Below are positions 63,561 to 64,000 of a stretch of DNA of 64,000 nucleotides, piece by piece; the stretch's first letter is position 1; each line of letters opens with the position of its first letter. A program made the translations under genes and the position numbers. This DNA is from Margaritifera margaritifera (lineage: Eukaryota; Mollusca; Bivalvia; Unionida; Margaritiferidae). The notes under the pieces were generated by a model that made no database searches, had not been told where the DNA came from, and saw only the letters and a program-made list of their open reading frames with translations. Location of the stretch: positions 9,397,001-9,461,000 of the forward strand of contig JAQPZY010001686.1 in the NCBI GenBank assembly GCA_029931535.1, read 5' to 3'.

Positions 63561-64000
63561 GTTTTGTTCCACTTGTGGAAGTCGTTCCCACTTATCATCC
63601 TACATTAAGTAACATTATGTAACTACTCACATCTGGCTTCAGTTGTAGGTAGTGAGATAAGGAACTGTTAAGTAAGGTTGATTGACAGGTCTGAATGTTC
63701 ATTTTGGCCACAAATACGAGATGTCAAATCCCCATCAGTCAATATCTCATCTCTGATCTAACTTGAAAGGTTTGGGGCTCAAGTAGGGGCAATAAAATGT
63801 GTTTACACATACCTTAGCTTTAACTGTTGTAAAGCCAGTTACTTTTACTTCTTAATCGAGAATCAAGATATCATTCAAAACAAAATTAGATTTAAATTAA
63901 TAATTGCTACAGGGTGATAATTATTAAATTGTATACGGATACCTGATAAAGCGTTAATATTAGTTCACACCCTGGGTACTTTGTCTTCTCTCTGTTTCCT
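63561..64000. other. Non-coding host DNA to the window end
   Basis: Nothing recognisable. Confidence 0.5.

Overview
The window looks like invertebrate (lophotrochozoan, probably molluscan) nuclear DNA. It is AT-rich, mostly intronic or intergenic, and full of diverged transposon copies, minisatellites and microsatellites. The clearest host gene is the 3' end of a ZFYVE19/ANCHR-like gene (exons at 4334-4437 and 5869-5941, + strand). Possible first exons lie at 18152 and 23669.

Region by region. 1-8960: host intron, exon and 3' flank with diverged repeats. 8970-11520: a degenerate DIRS-type (tyrosine recombinase) retrotransposon. 11735-12060: a Penelope-like GIY-YIG remnant. 12720-16680: a diverged satellite of about 170 bp split by an 1815-bp solo LTR with a 5-bp target duplication. 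16890-25500: minisatellites, copies of a double-hairpin MITE, and a hAT-type MITE with a perfect 8-bp target duplication inside an ORF. 26040-32204: a LINE on the - strand interrupted by a truncated Gmr1-like Gypsy element. 32610-33640: a second LINE fragment carrying a hAT MITE. 35919-36087: a tRNA-derived SINE.

The main object is a Maverick/Polinton (adintovirus-like) element of about 19 kb, 37799-56807, bounded by imperfect terminal inverted repeats. It carries protein-primed DNA polymerase B, a BIR (IAP-type) protein, a packaging ATPase, basic core proteins, the C-terminal half of a retroviral-type integrase with a chromodomain, a conserved two-pass membrane protein, penton, pVI-like and double-jelly-roll major capsid genes, and an adenain-like protease. 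Many core genes are broken. PolB, penton, MCP and two core proteins carry frameshifts, the ATPase and MCP carry in-frame stops, and the integrase has lost its first two catalytic aspartates in a fusion deletion. This copy therefore looks unable to transpose or form particles by itself.

The most unusual signal is at the two ends of the element. Small accessory transcription units there (one on -, four on +) each end in a 16-nt stem-loop fitting the metazoan replication-dependent histone mRNA 3' element (GGYYYU-UUUC-ARRRCC, usually followed by ACCCA and a purine-rich stretch). They start from TATA promoters, some with TGACGTCA (CREB/ATF) sites. This suggests that terminal genes of this Maverick use the host histone-mRNA 3'-processing pathway, probably giving S-phase expression of non-polyadenylated mRNAs, while the central virion genes have no such element. 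From 56808 to the end the window returns to host DNA with a LINE fragment, two more MITE copies, an AT-rich palindromic tract and a 34-bp minisatellite.
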